DNA of 64,000 nt from Pelagibius litoralis. Its GTDB lineage: Bacteria > Pseudomonadota > Alphaproteobacteria > Kiloniellales > DSM-21159. A program made the translations under genes and the position numbers. This document shows positions 44,682 to 52,941 of this stretch, piece after piece (positions within the stretch are counted from its first letter, which is position 1; the number at the start of each line of letters is the position of its first letter). Location of the stretch: the NCBI GenBank assembly GCA_029287455.1, contig JARFRB010000032.1, positions 1 to 64,000 of the forward strand. Direction: 5' to 3'. Under the pieces are notes generated by a model. It had not been told where the DNA came from. It made no database searches and worked only from the letters and a program-made list of their open reading frames with translations.

Positions 44682-46687
44682 TCCCCGAAATCGGCCACTT
44701 CGCGTTGCTGCTCGCACTCGTGGTTGCCTGTGTGCAAGGCAGCCTGCCCATGCTGGGTGCTGCCTGGAACAGGCCGTCTTGGATGGCGGTCGGGCAGCCC
44801 GCTGCGCTCGCCCAGATGTTCTGCGTCCTGGTCTCCTTCCTGGCTCTGACGCAGGCCTATGTGGTGAGCGATTTCACGGTCCTGAACGTGGTCGAGAACT
44901 CCCATTCCGCCAAACCGATGCTCTACAAGGTTACCGGCGTTTGGGGCAATCATGAGGGGTCCCTACTGCTCTGGGTCCTGATCTTGACCGTGTTCGGGGC
45001 AGCCGTAGCGGCCTTCGGCGCGAACTTGCCACCCACGCTGAAAGCGCGGGTCTTGTCGGTCCAGGCATGGATTTCCATCGGTTTCCTGAGCTTCTGCATT
45101 TTCACTTCCAATCCCTTCGAGCGGGTTTTCCCGCCCCCGCCGGACGGGTCGGACCTCAACCCCCTGCTCCAGGACCCTGGCTTGGCCTTTCATCCGCCGA
45201 TGCTCTACTTGGGCTACGTGGGCTTTTCCATCGCCTTCTCCTTCGCCGTCGCGGCCCTGATCGAGGGGCGGGTGGACGCGGCCTGGGCCCGCTGGGTGCG
45301 CCCCTGGACCTTAGCCGCCTGGTCCTTCCTGACGGCCGGCATCGCTCTTGGCAGCTGGTGGGCCTACTACGAGCTGGGCTGGGGCGGCTGGTGGTTCTGG
45401 GACCCGGTGGAGAATGTCTCCTTCATGCCCTGGCTGCTGGGCACCGCCCTGCTGCATTCGGCCGTGGTGGTGGAGAAGCGCGACGCGCTCAAGGTCTGGA
45501 CCATCCTGCTCGCCATCCTGACATTTTCGCTCAGCCTTCTGGGCACCTTCATCGTCCGCTCCGGCCTGCTGACCTCGGTGCACGCCTTCGCCGTCGATCC
45601 CGAGCGAGGCCTCTACGTCCTGGCGCTGCTGGCCATCGCGATCGGCGGCTCCCTGACGCTCTTCGCCTGGCGGGCCCCGGCGCTCAAGGCTGGCGGCCTC
45701 TTCGCACCGATCAGTCGGGAGGGCGGTCTGGTGCTCAACAATTTGCTGCTTGCCACTGCCACGGCCACTGTCCTGATCGGCACCCTCTATCCGCTTTTCC
45801 TGGAGGCCTTGAGCGGGGAGCGCGTCTCGGTGGGGCCGCCCTTTTTCAATCTCACATTCGGCCCCTTGATGGTGCCGCTGGTCGCCCTGATGGCCGTCGG
45901 ACCGCTACTGTCCTGGAAGCGCGCGGACTTGGCGGGCGTGTTGGGGCGGCTCAAGTTCGCCTTTCTGGGCAGCGTCATCGTCACCGGCGCAGTCTGGGCA
46001 TTCAGCTACGGCGGCCCGGTCCTTGCGCCCTTGGCCATGGGATTGGGCGCTTGGCTGCTGCTCGGAACGCTCAGCGAATGGGCGGATCGCGTGAAGCTTT
46101 TCCGCGCGCCCTTGAGTGAAAGCCTGAGCCGCGCCCGGGGCCTGCCGCGCGCGGCCTACGGGATGTCGTTGGCGCATGCGGGCTTGGCCATCTGCATCTT
46201 CGGCATTGTGGGCTCGACCGCTTGGAAGGTGGAAGAGGTGTTGGTCATGCGCCCGGGCGATAGCGTCACGGTCGCGGGCTACGACTACCGCTTCGAAGGC
46301 GTGCAAGGCCAAGAAGGCCCGAATTATCAGGCCAACCGCGCGCGCTTCATGGTCACGCGCGATGGGCAGGCGGTCGCCGTCCTGGAGCCCGAGAAGCGCT
46401 TCTATCCGGTCACCGACATGCCGACCACCGAAGCGGCGATCCACACCACCGGTTTCGCCGATCTCTACGCGGTCATCGGCGACCCGGCGCCCGTCAGCGC
46501 CGAGGACGGGGCCAAGGGCCGTGGCTGGACTGTGCGCATCTATTACGAGCCCCTGGTGTCTTGGATTTGGTTCGGCTCTCTGGTCATGATGCTGGGAGGC
46601 TTCTTGTCCCTCTCGGACCGGCGCTTGCGGGTCGGTGCGCCGAGGCGCCGCGTCAAGGCGCCCGCTCTAGCCCAGCCGGCGGAATAG
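44678..46687 (+). CDS. ccmF: heme lyase subunit CcmF
   Basis: A 669-residue protein with about fifteen membrane segments, the heart of the cytochrome c heme lyase. The WWD domain WGGWWFWDPVEN is at 235-246 and is followed by ENVSFMPWLLGTALLHS. The ATG at 44678 overlaps the ccmE stop (ATGA); a longer frame from 44648 is unlikely. Works with CcmH and CcmI encoded downstream. Confidence 0.97.
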   Translation: MIPEIGHFALLLALVVACVQGSLPMLGAAWNRPSWMAVGQPAALAQMFCVLVSFLALTQAYVVSDFTVLNVVENSHSAKPMLYKVTGVWGNHEGSLLLWVLILTVFGAAVAAFGANLPPTLKARVLSVQAWISIGFLSFCIFTSNPFERVFPPPPDGSDLNPLLQDPGLAFHPPMLYLGYVGFSIAFSFAVAALIEGRVDAAWARWVRPWTLAAWSFLTAGIALGSWWAYYELGWGGWWFWDPVENVSFMPWLLGTALLHSAVVVEKRDALKVWTILLAILTFSLSLLGTFIVRSGLLTSVHAFAVDPERGLYVLALLAIAIGGSLTLFAWRAPALKAGGLFAPISREGGLVLNNLLLATATATVLIGTLYPLFLEALSGERVSVGPPFFNLTFGPLMVPLVALMAVGPLLSWKRADLAGVLGRLKFAFLGSVIVTGAVWAFSYGGPVLAPLAMGLGAWLLLGTLSEWADRVKLFRAPLSESLSRARGLPRAAYGMSLAHAGLAICIFGIVGSTAWKVEEVLVMRPGDSVTVAGYDYRFEGVQGQEGPNYQANRARFMVTRDGQAVAVLEPEKRFYPVTDMPTTEAAIHTTGFADLYAVIGDPAPVSAEDGAKGRGWTVRIYYEPLVSWIWFGSLVMMLGGFLSLSDRRLRVGAPRRRVKAPALAQPAE

Positions 46688-46699
46688 GATTTTCTCGAA

Positions 46700-47248
46700 A
46701 TGTGGACACGCCGCCTTCTCTTCATTCTGCCGCTTGCAATCTTTTTGATCGCAGGCGCCTTCTTCCTGTGGGGCCTCGATCCCGAGCGCGATCCCAGCGC
46801 CATTCCCTCCGCGTTGATCGACCGGCCCGCGCCCGAATTCGCCTTGAGCCCGATTGAAGGAACGGAAGGCCCTGGCCTGAGCACCGCGGATCTCGCCAGC
46901 GAGGGCGTAACGCTGGTCAATTTCTTCGCGTCTTGGTGCCTGCCCTGCCGGGCCGAGCATCCGCTCCTCGTGCGCCTGTCCCAGGAAGACGGCGTGCGCA
47001 TCGTGGGGATCAACTACAAGGACAAGCCGGAGGAGGCCCGCAAGTGGCTTGAGGAGCTTGGGGACCCCTACGCGCGCATCGGAGCGGACCAGGATGGCCG
47101 CGCGGCTATCGAATGGGGAGTCACCGGCGTGCCGGAAACCTTCATCGTTGATGCGCAAGGCCGTATCCGCTACCGCCATATCGGCCCCATTCACCCAAAT
47201 CAGCTGGAAAACGAGATCCAGCCGCGATTGCAGGCCCTGCGGCAGTGA
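46700..47248 (+). CDS. ccmG: thiol:disulfide oxidoreductase CcmG (DsbE)
   Basis: A 182-residue membrane-tethered thioredoxin-like protein that keeps apocytochrome or CcmH cysteines reduced. An N-terminal anchor (about 6-24) precedes the thioredoxin fold with ASWCLPCRAEHP, giving C80 and C83, and the cis-proline segment GVTGVPETFIVD. Starts 12 bases after ccmF and overlaps the ccmH frame by GTGA. Confidence 0.95.
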   Translation: MWTRRLLFILPLAIFLIAGAFFLWGLDPERDPSAIPSALIDRPAPEFALSPIEGTEGPGLSTADLASEGVTLVNFFASWCLPCRAEHPLLVRLSQEDGVRIVGINYKDKPEEARKWLEELGDPYARIGADQDGRAAIEWGVTGVPETFIVDAQGRIRYRHIGPIHPNQLENEIQPRLQALRQ

Positions 47249-47718
47249 GCATGGCGCGCGTTCTCTTCCTTCTACTCTTACTGTTGCCCCTGCCCTCCGG
47301 GGCGGTCGAGCCGGACGAAATACTGGACGACCCGGCCCTGGAAGCGAGAGCCCGGGAGCTATCAAAGGAAATCCGCTGCGTCGTCTGCCAGAACGAGTCC
47401 ATCGACTCATCGAACGCCGGCATCGCGCGGGATCTGCGGATCCTGGTGCGTGACCGCCTGACCGCCGGGGACAGCGATCGGGAGGTGAAGGATTTCCTGG
47501 TGGCGCGCTACGGCGACTATGTCCTGCTGAAGCCGCCTGTGAAGCCCAAAACCTGGGCGCTTTGGTTCGGCCCGGCGATCATTCTGCTGATCGGGGGTCT
47601 GGCCACGGCCGTCTTCTTGATGCGGCGTCCGCGCCAACCGGCCGCCGGAACGCCATCCCTTTCGGAGGCCGAGCAAGCCCGGCTCGAGACCCTGCTCAAG
47701 GACGACCCGCCTAAATGA
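47245..47718 (+). CDS. ccmH: cytochrome c-type biogenesis protein CcmH
   Basis: A 157-residue protein with signal peptide (about 4-20), the redox motif IRCVVCQNESI with C45 and C48, a three-helix domain and a C-terminal membrane helix (about 105-124). It reduces apocytochrome c for heme ligation. The GTG at 47245 overlaps the ccmG stop; the ATG at 47251, two codons later, is an equally good start. It corresponds to the short CcmH form, with CcmI encoded separately. Confidence 0.94.
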   Translation: MSMARVLFLLLLLLPLPSGAVEPDEILDDPALEARARELSKEIRCVVCQNESIDSSNAGIARDLRILVRDRLTAGDSDREVKDFLVARYGDYVLLKPPVKPKTWALWFGPAIILLIGGLATAVFLMRRPRQPAAGTPSLSEAEQARLETLLKDDPPK

Positions 47719-48926
47719 CCTGGTTGTTCTGGAGCATCGCGGGGGCCCTAACAGCGGTGGTCCTGGCCCTTCTGTCGCGGCCTCTCCTGCGCGCCGGAAA
47801 GGCGAAAGGCGAAAAGCCGGGGGGCGAGCTGGCGGGGAACGAACGGGCGGACTACGACATCGCGGTCTACAAAGACCAGCTGGCTGAAGTGGCGCGCGAC
47901 CATGCGCGCGGCACCCTGACGGCTCCCGAGGCCAAAGCGGCCAAAACCGAGATCGAAAGGCGCCTGCTCGCCGCCGACCAGGCGCGCCAGGCGGCCGGCG
48001 CGCCAACCTCGAAGGCGGAAAAGGCGGGCGCGCGGGCTGCCGCCTTGCTGATCGCCGCAGCGCTGCCCGCGGTCACGCTTGGGCTCTATCTCTGGCTAGG
48101 CGCACCAGGCCTGCCGAGCCTGCCCTTCGCCGAGCGCGAGGCGGAACGGCAAGACAGCCGAGAGTTCGCCGATCTCGCCGACCAGTTGGCAGCGCGCATG
48201 AAAGCCGATCCCAGCGACCCCAGGGGCTGGGAGCTCTTGGCCCGGACCAGCGCGAGTCTTGGCCGCTTCCCCCAAGCCGTGGAGGCCTACCGGCAAGCCA
48301 TCCAACGCGGCGGCATGCGCGCGGACCTGGCCTCGGGCCTGGGCGAGGCTCTGACCGCCGTGGCAAACGGCAACGTCACGCCCGAGGCCAAGCAGGCTTT
48401 CCAGACAGCCGTGGACCTCGATCCCCAAGAGCAGCGGGCGCGCTACTACCTTGGCCTGTCGGAGGTTCAGGCCGGCGAGCCCGCCGCGGCCCTGGAGATC
48501 TGGACGGACTTGGCCAGGGACACCCCTGCGGAAGCGCCATGGCGCGCGGGCTTGCTGGAGCAGATCGCCGCACTTGTTCGCGAGACCGGCCTCGACCCTG
48601 GCGATTTGACGCCCCAGGCGCCGGCGGCGGTGGCCCCCGGGCCGTCTCAAGCCGAGGTGGACGCCGCGGCGGAAATGACCCCTGAGGAGCGGGACGCCTT
48701 CATCCGCTCCATGGTTGCGCGCTTGGCCGAGAGATTGGAAGAGGAGCCCGACGACCTCGACGGCTGGCTGCGCCTGGCGCAGGCCTACCGCGTGCTCGGA
48801 GAACGCGAGGCGGCTATCGCGGCGTTCAGGCGCGCAGAACCTCTTGCCGCTGATCTTCCGGTGGTGGACAACCGCCGCCAAGCGGTGGCCGACGGCCTGC
48901 GCGCGCTAGGAGAGCAACCCAACTAG
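47715..48926 (+). CDS. ccmI: apocytochrome c chaperone CcmI
   Basis: A 403-residue protein with two N-terminal membrane helices (about 3-22 and 105-125) separated by a cytoplasmic loop, and a periplasmic TPR region (about 150-400; RGWELLARTSASLGRFPQAVEAYRQAI and DGWLRLAQAYRVLGEREAAIAAFRRA). This two-part layout is typical of alphaproteobacterial CcmI, which holds apocytochromes for the lyase. Overlaps ccmH by ATGA. Last gene of the ccm block. Confidence 0.93.
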   Translation: MTWLFWSIAGALTAVVLALLSRPLLRAGKAKGEKPGGELAGNERADYDIAVYKDQLAEVARDHARGTLTAPEAKAAKTEIERRLLAADQARQAAGAPTSKAEKAGARAAALLIAAALPAVTLGLYLWLGAPGLPSLPFAEREAERQDSREFADLADQLAARMKADPSDPRGWELLARTSASLGRFPQAVEAYRQAIQRGGMRADLASGLGEALTAVANGNVTPEAKQAFQTAVDLDPQEQRARYYLGLSEVQAGEPAAALEIWTDLARDTPAEAPWRAGLLEQIAALVRETGLDPGDLTPQAPAAVAPGPSQAEVDAAAEMTPEERDAFIRSMVARLAERLEEEPDDLDGWLRLAQAYRVLGEREAAIAAFRRAEPLAADLPVVDNRRQAVADGLRALGEQPN

Positions 48927-48940
48927 ATTTAGGGTTTTTT
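48916..48940 (+). terminator. weak intrinsic terminator after ccmI
   Basis: AACCC (48916-48920) can pair with GGGTT (48932-48936) around the ccmI stop codon, and T6 covers 48935-48940. The stem is short, so efficiency is probably modest. Confidence 0.4.
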
Positions 48941-49040
48941 CCCTTTGCAGCCCGACTTCCCACCACTAGGCTTGTTTCATAACTGAAAAAGCCGCTCGAA
49001 AACGGGTGGCGGCTATGGGCAGGACGGGGAAAACACGGGA

Positions 49041-49814
49041 ATGACGCAGGCGCAAACAGCGCTCGTGGTCGAGGACATTCACAAGTCGTTCGGGTCGCTG
49101 GAAGTCCTGAAGGGGCTTTCCCTGTCGGCGCATCAAGGCGACGTCATCGCCATGATCGGGTCTTCAGGCTCGGGCAAGAGCACTTTTTTGCGCTGCATCA
49201 ACTTGCTTGAAATTCCCGACTCTGGCCGGGTTTCGCTCGACGGCGAGGAAATCCGCATGACCAAGAACCGGCGCGGCGAAACCGTTCCCGCCGACCGCAA
49301 GCAGGTGGACCGCATCCGCTCGCGCCTGGCCATGGTGTTCCAGAGTTTCAACCTTTGGACCCATATGACGGTTCTGGAGAACGTGATCGAGGCGCCGATC
49401 CACGTGCAGCGCAAGCCGCGACGCCAAGCGATTGAGCATGCGAAGGAGCTGCTCCACAAGGTCGGCATCGGCGATCGGCTCGACTACTACCCGGCGCACC
49501 TGTCCGGCGGGCAACAGCAGCGTGCGGCCATCGCCCGCGCTTTGGCCATGGAGCCGGAAGTCATGCTGTTCGATGAGCCGACCTCGGCTCTCGATCCCGA
49601 GCTTGTCGGCGAAGTGCTGCGCGTCATGCGCCAGTTGGCCGACGAAGGGCGGACGATGATCATCGTCACCCATGAAATGGGCTTCGCCCGCGAAGTGGCG
49701 AGCGAGGTTCTATTCCTGCACCAGGGCCGCGTCGAGGAGCGGGGTCCACCGGCGAAAGTCTTCGGCAATCCCTCGTCGGAGCGCTGCCGGCAATTCCTGG
49801 CGAGCAATCTGTAG
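49041..49814 (+). CDS. polar amino acid ABC transporter ATP-binding protein (HisP/GlnQ-like)
   Basis: A 257-residue ATPase of the PAAT importer family. Walker A GSSGSGKS is at 40-47, the signature is LSGGQQQRAAIARAL, Walker B VMLFDEPTSALDPELV and the H-loop IIVTHEMGFARE. The extra charged segment between strand and Q-loop (NRRGETVPADRKQVDRIRS) is typical of the HisP branch for histidine or basic amino acids. First gene of an ATPase, binding protein, permease, permease operon. Confidence 0.93.
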   Translation: MTQAQTALVVEDIHKSFGSLEVLKGLSLSAHQGDVIAMIGSSGSGKSTFLRCINLLEIPDSGRVSLDGEEIRMTKNRRGETVPADRKQVDRIRSRLAMVFQSFNLWTHMTVLENVIEAPIHVQRKPRRQAIEHAKELLHKVGIGDRLDYYPAHLSGGQQQRAAIARALAMEPEVMLFDEPTSALDPELVGEVLRVMRQLADEGRTMIIVTHEMGFAREVASEVLFLHQGRVEERGPPAKVFGNPSSERCRQFLASNL

Positions 49815-49878
49815 GTGGAAAAGTAACCAATCCCGGGGCGGCCGAGCGCGCCGCGCCGAAAGCGAGGAGAAAGTGAGG

Positions 49879-50718
49879 ATGAGAAAGTTTGGTGTTACCC
49901 TGGCGGCGGCGGCGGTTCTCGCCCTCGCAGCCCTGCCGGCTTCGGCTGAGACGAAAAAGGTCCGCATCGGGACCGAGGGCGCTTATGCCCCCTTCAATTT
50001 CATCGATAGCAACGGCGAACTGCAAGGCTTCGACGTGGATATCGCGAAGGCCCTCTGCGCCTCGGCGAATTTCGAGTGCGAGTTCGTGGTCCAGGATTGG
50101 GATGGAATCATCCCCGGTCTCTTGGCGGAGAAGTACGACGCGATCATCGCCTCCATGTCCATCACGGAGGAGCGGAAGGAGGTCGTGGACTTCACCGGCA
50201 AGTACTATAACACACCCGCCAAATTCGTTGCCAAGAAGGGTAGCGGCATCACGATCCTGGCCAGCGGCGACGAGGCCGGCTCCGTTTCGGACATGGACGC
50301 CGTGGAACTGAACGCGGACGGCCTAAAGGGCAAGATCGTCGGCGTGCAGAGCGCCACCACCCATGAGAACTTCCTGAACGACAACATGGCGGACATCGTC
50401 GAAATTCGCGTTTACGGCACCCAGGAAGAGGCAAACCTCGACCTCGTCGCCGGGCGGGTCGACATGCTGCTGGCGGATTCCGTGGCAATCGACGACGGCT
50501 TCCTCAAGACCTCCGACGGCGAGGGCTTCGAGTTCGTGGGTCCGGGCATCGCGGACTCCCGCTGGTTCGGCGATGGCGCCGGTATTGCAGTGCGGAAGGG
50601 CGAGGACGAACTGCGCGAGGCGCTGAACGACGCCATCGCGAAAATCCGCGCGGACGGCACCTACAGGAAGATCAACGACAAGTACTTCGAGTTCGACGTC
50701 TACGGCGGCGAAAGCTGA
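49879..50718 (+). CDS. polar amino acid ABC transporter substrate-binding protein
   Basis: A 279-residue periplasmic protein with a signal peptide (about 1-23, cleaved after PASA) and the type II binding fold signatures VRIGTEGAYAPFNFIDSNG and LQGFDVDIAKALC, then DWDGIIPGLLAEKYDAIIASMSIT. These resemble the lysine/arginine/ornithine or histidine binding group. A stem-loop follows the stop. The exact ligand cannot be read from the sequence. Confidence 0.93.
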   Translation: MRKFGVTLAAAAVLALAALPASAETKKVRIGTEGAYAPFNFIDSNGELQGFDVDIAKALCASANFECEFVVQDWDGIIPGLLAEKYDAIIASMSITEERKEVVDFTGKYYNTPAKFVAKKGSGITILASGDEAGSVSDMDAVELNADGLKGKIVGVQSATTHENFLNDNMADIVEIRVYGTQEEANLDLVAGRVDMLLADSVAIDDGFLKTSDGEGFEFVGPGIADSRWFGDGAGIAVRKGEDELREALNDAIAKIRADGTYRKINDKYFEFDVYGGES

Positions 50719-50728
50719 TTGCGGCTTG

Positions 50729-50756
50729 GCGGAGGCAGGGCAAGCCCTGTCTCCGC
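50729..50756 (+). terminator. stem-loop directly after the amino-acid binding-protein gene
   Basis: GCGGAGGCAGGG (50729-50740) pairs with CCCTGTCTCCGC (50745-50756) over twelve positions with one G-U pair and a CAAG loop. It begins ten bases after the stop and has no T-tract. It has the same position and design as the structure behind the other binding-protein gene at 35013-35043. Confidence 0.6.
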
Positions 50757-50844
50757 GCCCCGATGCCCCGGGACCTGAGGGGGGATATTCGGCATCGACT
50801 GGCCTGATCTTCAATTTCTGGATCTGCAGGGCTACGGCGGATCC

Positions 50845-51510
50845 TTGCTACAGGGTCTGAAGGTCACCCTGCTGGCGGGCGTCACCTCCATGGTCGTGGC
50901 GATCTTGCTCGGGCTTCTGGGTGCCTGGGCAAAACTCTCCGGCTCCAAACCCGCCAGGCTCGCCGCCGAGGCCTATACCACCGTGATCCGCGCGATCCCG
51001 GAACTGGTGCTCATGCTGCTCGTCTACTACGGCATGACTCAGCTCACCCAAGACCTGGTGCGCGGGCTCAGCGAGTCCTTCAAGGATTTCCGGCTGAATC
51101 TAGATCCCTTCACGGCGGGCGTTCTGACACTCGGTTTCATCTACGGTGCCTTTACCACCGAGGTTTTCCGCGGCGCATTCCTCGCCGTGCAGAAGGGCCA
51201 GCTCGAAGCCGCCGTGGCCTGTGGCATGGGCCGCGCGCTGATGGTCCGCCGCGTCTTGCTGCCGCAAATGATGCGCTACGCCCTGCCGGGCCTCGGCAAT
51301 GTCTGGATGGTGCTGATAAAGGCCACGGCCTTGATGTCCGTCATTCAGCTGCCCGAGCTCGTCCGCAACGCAGAGATCGCTGCCGGCGCCACGCGCATGC
51401 CCTTCACCTTCTATTTCGCCGTGGCGCTGCTGTTCCTCTGCATCACAGCCGTCTCCATGCTTGGCCTGCAAGGCGCCGAGCGCTGGGCCAACCGCGGCGT
51501 TAGGCGCTAA
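50845..51510 (+). CDS. polar amino acid ABC transporter permease (HisQ-like)
   Basis: A permease of at least 221 residues with about five membrane helices and the coupling-loop signature VACGMGRALMVRRVLLPQMMRYALPGLGN. TTG 50845 is the first ordinary start in frame, but it lacks a ribosome binding site and would omit the usual N terminus. The frame continues up to a stop at 50776-50778 and includes IDWPDLQFLDLQGYGGSLL, which resembles the normal start of HisQ proteins; an ATC at 50794 lies nine bases after AGGGGGG (see findings). Forms the channel with the next gene product. Confidence 0.9.
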   Translation: MLQGLKVTLLAGVTSMVVAILLGLLGAWAKLSGSKPARLAAEAYTTVIRAIPELVLMLLVYYGMTQLTQDLVRGLSESFKDFRLNLDPFTAGVLTLGFIYGAFTTEVFRGAFLAVQKGQLEAAVACGMGRALMVRRVLLPQMMRYALPGLGNVWMVLIKATALMSVIQLPELVRNAEIAAGATRMPFTFYFAVALLFLCITAVSMLGLQGAERWANRGVRR

Positions 51511-51528
51511 GGGCGGGGGATGCGATAG

Positions 51529-52272
51529 ATGGATTGGCAAATCATCATCGACACCCTGCCCAAGTTTCTCGAGGGCACGGTCCTGACCATCCAGATCACG
51601 GTGATTTCCGTGGCCATCGGCCTGGTGCTGGCCCTGCCGCTTGCCTTGCTGAGATTGTCGAGCAACCCGCTGCTCTGGGCGCCGGTCTACGGCTTCGTCT
51701 TCTTCTTCCGTGGCACGCCGCTGCTGGTCCAGCTTTTCTTGATCTACTATGGCAGCGGCCAGTTCCGCGACAGCTTCGAGGCGGCTGGGCTCTGGTTCCT
51801 CTTCCGCGATCCCTGGTTTTGCGGCGTCTTGGCGCTGACCCTGAACACGGCGGCCTATACCTCCGAGATCCTAAGGGGCGGCATTCTGGCGGTTCCTCAC
51901 GGCGAGATTGAGGCCGGGCGAGCCACGGGCATGTCGGGACTCCTGCTCTACCGCCGGATCATCTTGCCCAAGGCGGTGCGCCTCGCGTTCCCGGCCTATA
52001 CAAACGAGGTCATCTTCCTGCTGCAGGCTACGTCCCTGGTGTCGCTCATCACCCTGATGGACATCACGGGGGTTGCGGCGCGAACCGCCGCGCGCTCCTT
52101 CGACTATTACGAGCTCTATCTCACCGCGGCAGCCTTCTACCTCGTTATCGTCTTGGGCTTGCAATACATCTTCAAACGCTTCGAATGGCGCGTTTCCGGC
52201 CATCTGCGTGCCCGCCCGGAGGACCGGCCCGGGGCGGCCGCAGCACCCGCCCAAGGACCAGCACCGCGCTGA
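51529..52272 (+). CDS. polar amino acid ABC transporter permease (HisM-like)
   Basis: A 247-residue permease with about five membrane helices, the VFFFRGTPLLVQLFLIYYG segment and the coupling loop GEIEAGRATGMSGLLLYRRI. The C-terminal tail is Pro/Ala-rich. The ATG at 51529 has GGCGGGGGA ahead and lies 18 bases after the HisQ-like stop. Last gene of the importer operon. Confidence 0.92.
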   Translation: MDWQIIIDTLPKFLEGTVLTIQITVISVAIGLVLALPLALLRLSSNPLLWAPVYGFVFFFRGTPLLVQLFLIYYGSGQFRDSFEAAGLWFLFRDPWFCGVLALTLNTAAYTSEILRGGILAVPHGEIEAGRATGMSGLLLYRRIILPKAVRLAFPAYTNEVIFLLQATSLVSLITLMDITGVAARTAARSFDYYELYLTAAAFYLVIVLGLQYIFKRFEWRVSGHLRARPEDRPGAAAAPAQGPAPR

Positions 52273-52513
52273 TCCGCAAGGGCACGCTCGCTTGCCGCGA
52301 TCTTTTATCAAATACTTTTGTATTCGTCGGGGATATGGTTAAATTACCTCTGCGTGTTTCCTATGCAGGAAGAAGTCCTCTACCTTTGCCCACTGAACCG
52401 GAGCGTTCTCAAGGGCAGCCGTCGAGCCTCTCCAAAAGTCACAGGAACTGCAACCACCCTGGGCTGTTAGTGCCCCGGGTTGGGTATCTATCGAATTTTT
52501 GAAGGACATGAAC

Positions 52514-52723
52514 ATGACTATCGGTACGGTGAAGTGGTTCAACACGACCAAGGGCTATGGCTTCATTCAGCCGGACGACGGCGGGCCTGACGCTTTCGTC
52601 CATATCTCGGCGGTGCAGGGCTCGGGCCTGGACAGTCTCGCCGAGGGCCAAAGGGTCGAGTACGAACTGCGCCCAGGTCGTAACGGCAAAAAGGCCGCGG
52701 AGGATCTCAAGCTGGTGAGCTAA
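52514..52723 (+). CDS. cold-shock protein (CspA family)
   Basis: A 69-residue single OB-fold nucleic-acid binding protein. RNP1 is KGYGFIQ and RNP2 is DAFVHIS, preceded by [16 protein letters not shown]. It binds single-stranded RNA or DNA. AAGGAC precedes the ATG at 52514. The 241-base gap upstream (52273-52513) has no ORF and probably contains a long 5' leader, as in many csp genes. A strong terminator follows. Confidence 0.95.
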   Translation: MTIGTVKWFNTTKGYGFIQPDDGGPDAFVHISAVQGSGLDSLAEGQRVEYELRPGRNGKKAAEDLKLVS

Positions 52724-52753
52724 ACCAAGCTCGCGGTAACAAATTACAAACAG

Positions 52754-52793
52754 CGGCGCCCCTCGTAGAAATACGAGGGGCGCCGTTCGTTTT
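52754..52793 (+). terminator. strong intrinsic terminator of the cold-shock gene
   Basis: CGGCGCCCCTCG (52754-52765) pairs perfectly with CGAGGGGCGCCG (52774-52785) around an eight-base AT-rich loop, followed by TTCGTTTT (52786-52793). It lies 31 bases after the csp stop. Confidence 0.85.
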
Positions 52794-52941
52794 CAGGGCA
52801 CGGGAATCACCTGACCCGCGTCAATCCCCTTAACGTAGTTTGCGCCCTCTAGCCCGCGCGCAATATAAAGTCATCGTGCCCTGCCTGCCCGGCAGACGGA
52901 GTTGATTCATAAGATAGCTCTCGTTTGAAAGGACAGGGGCC

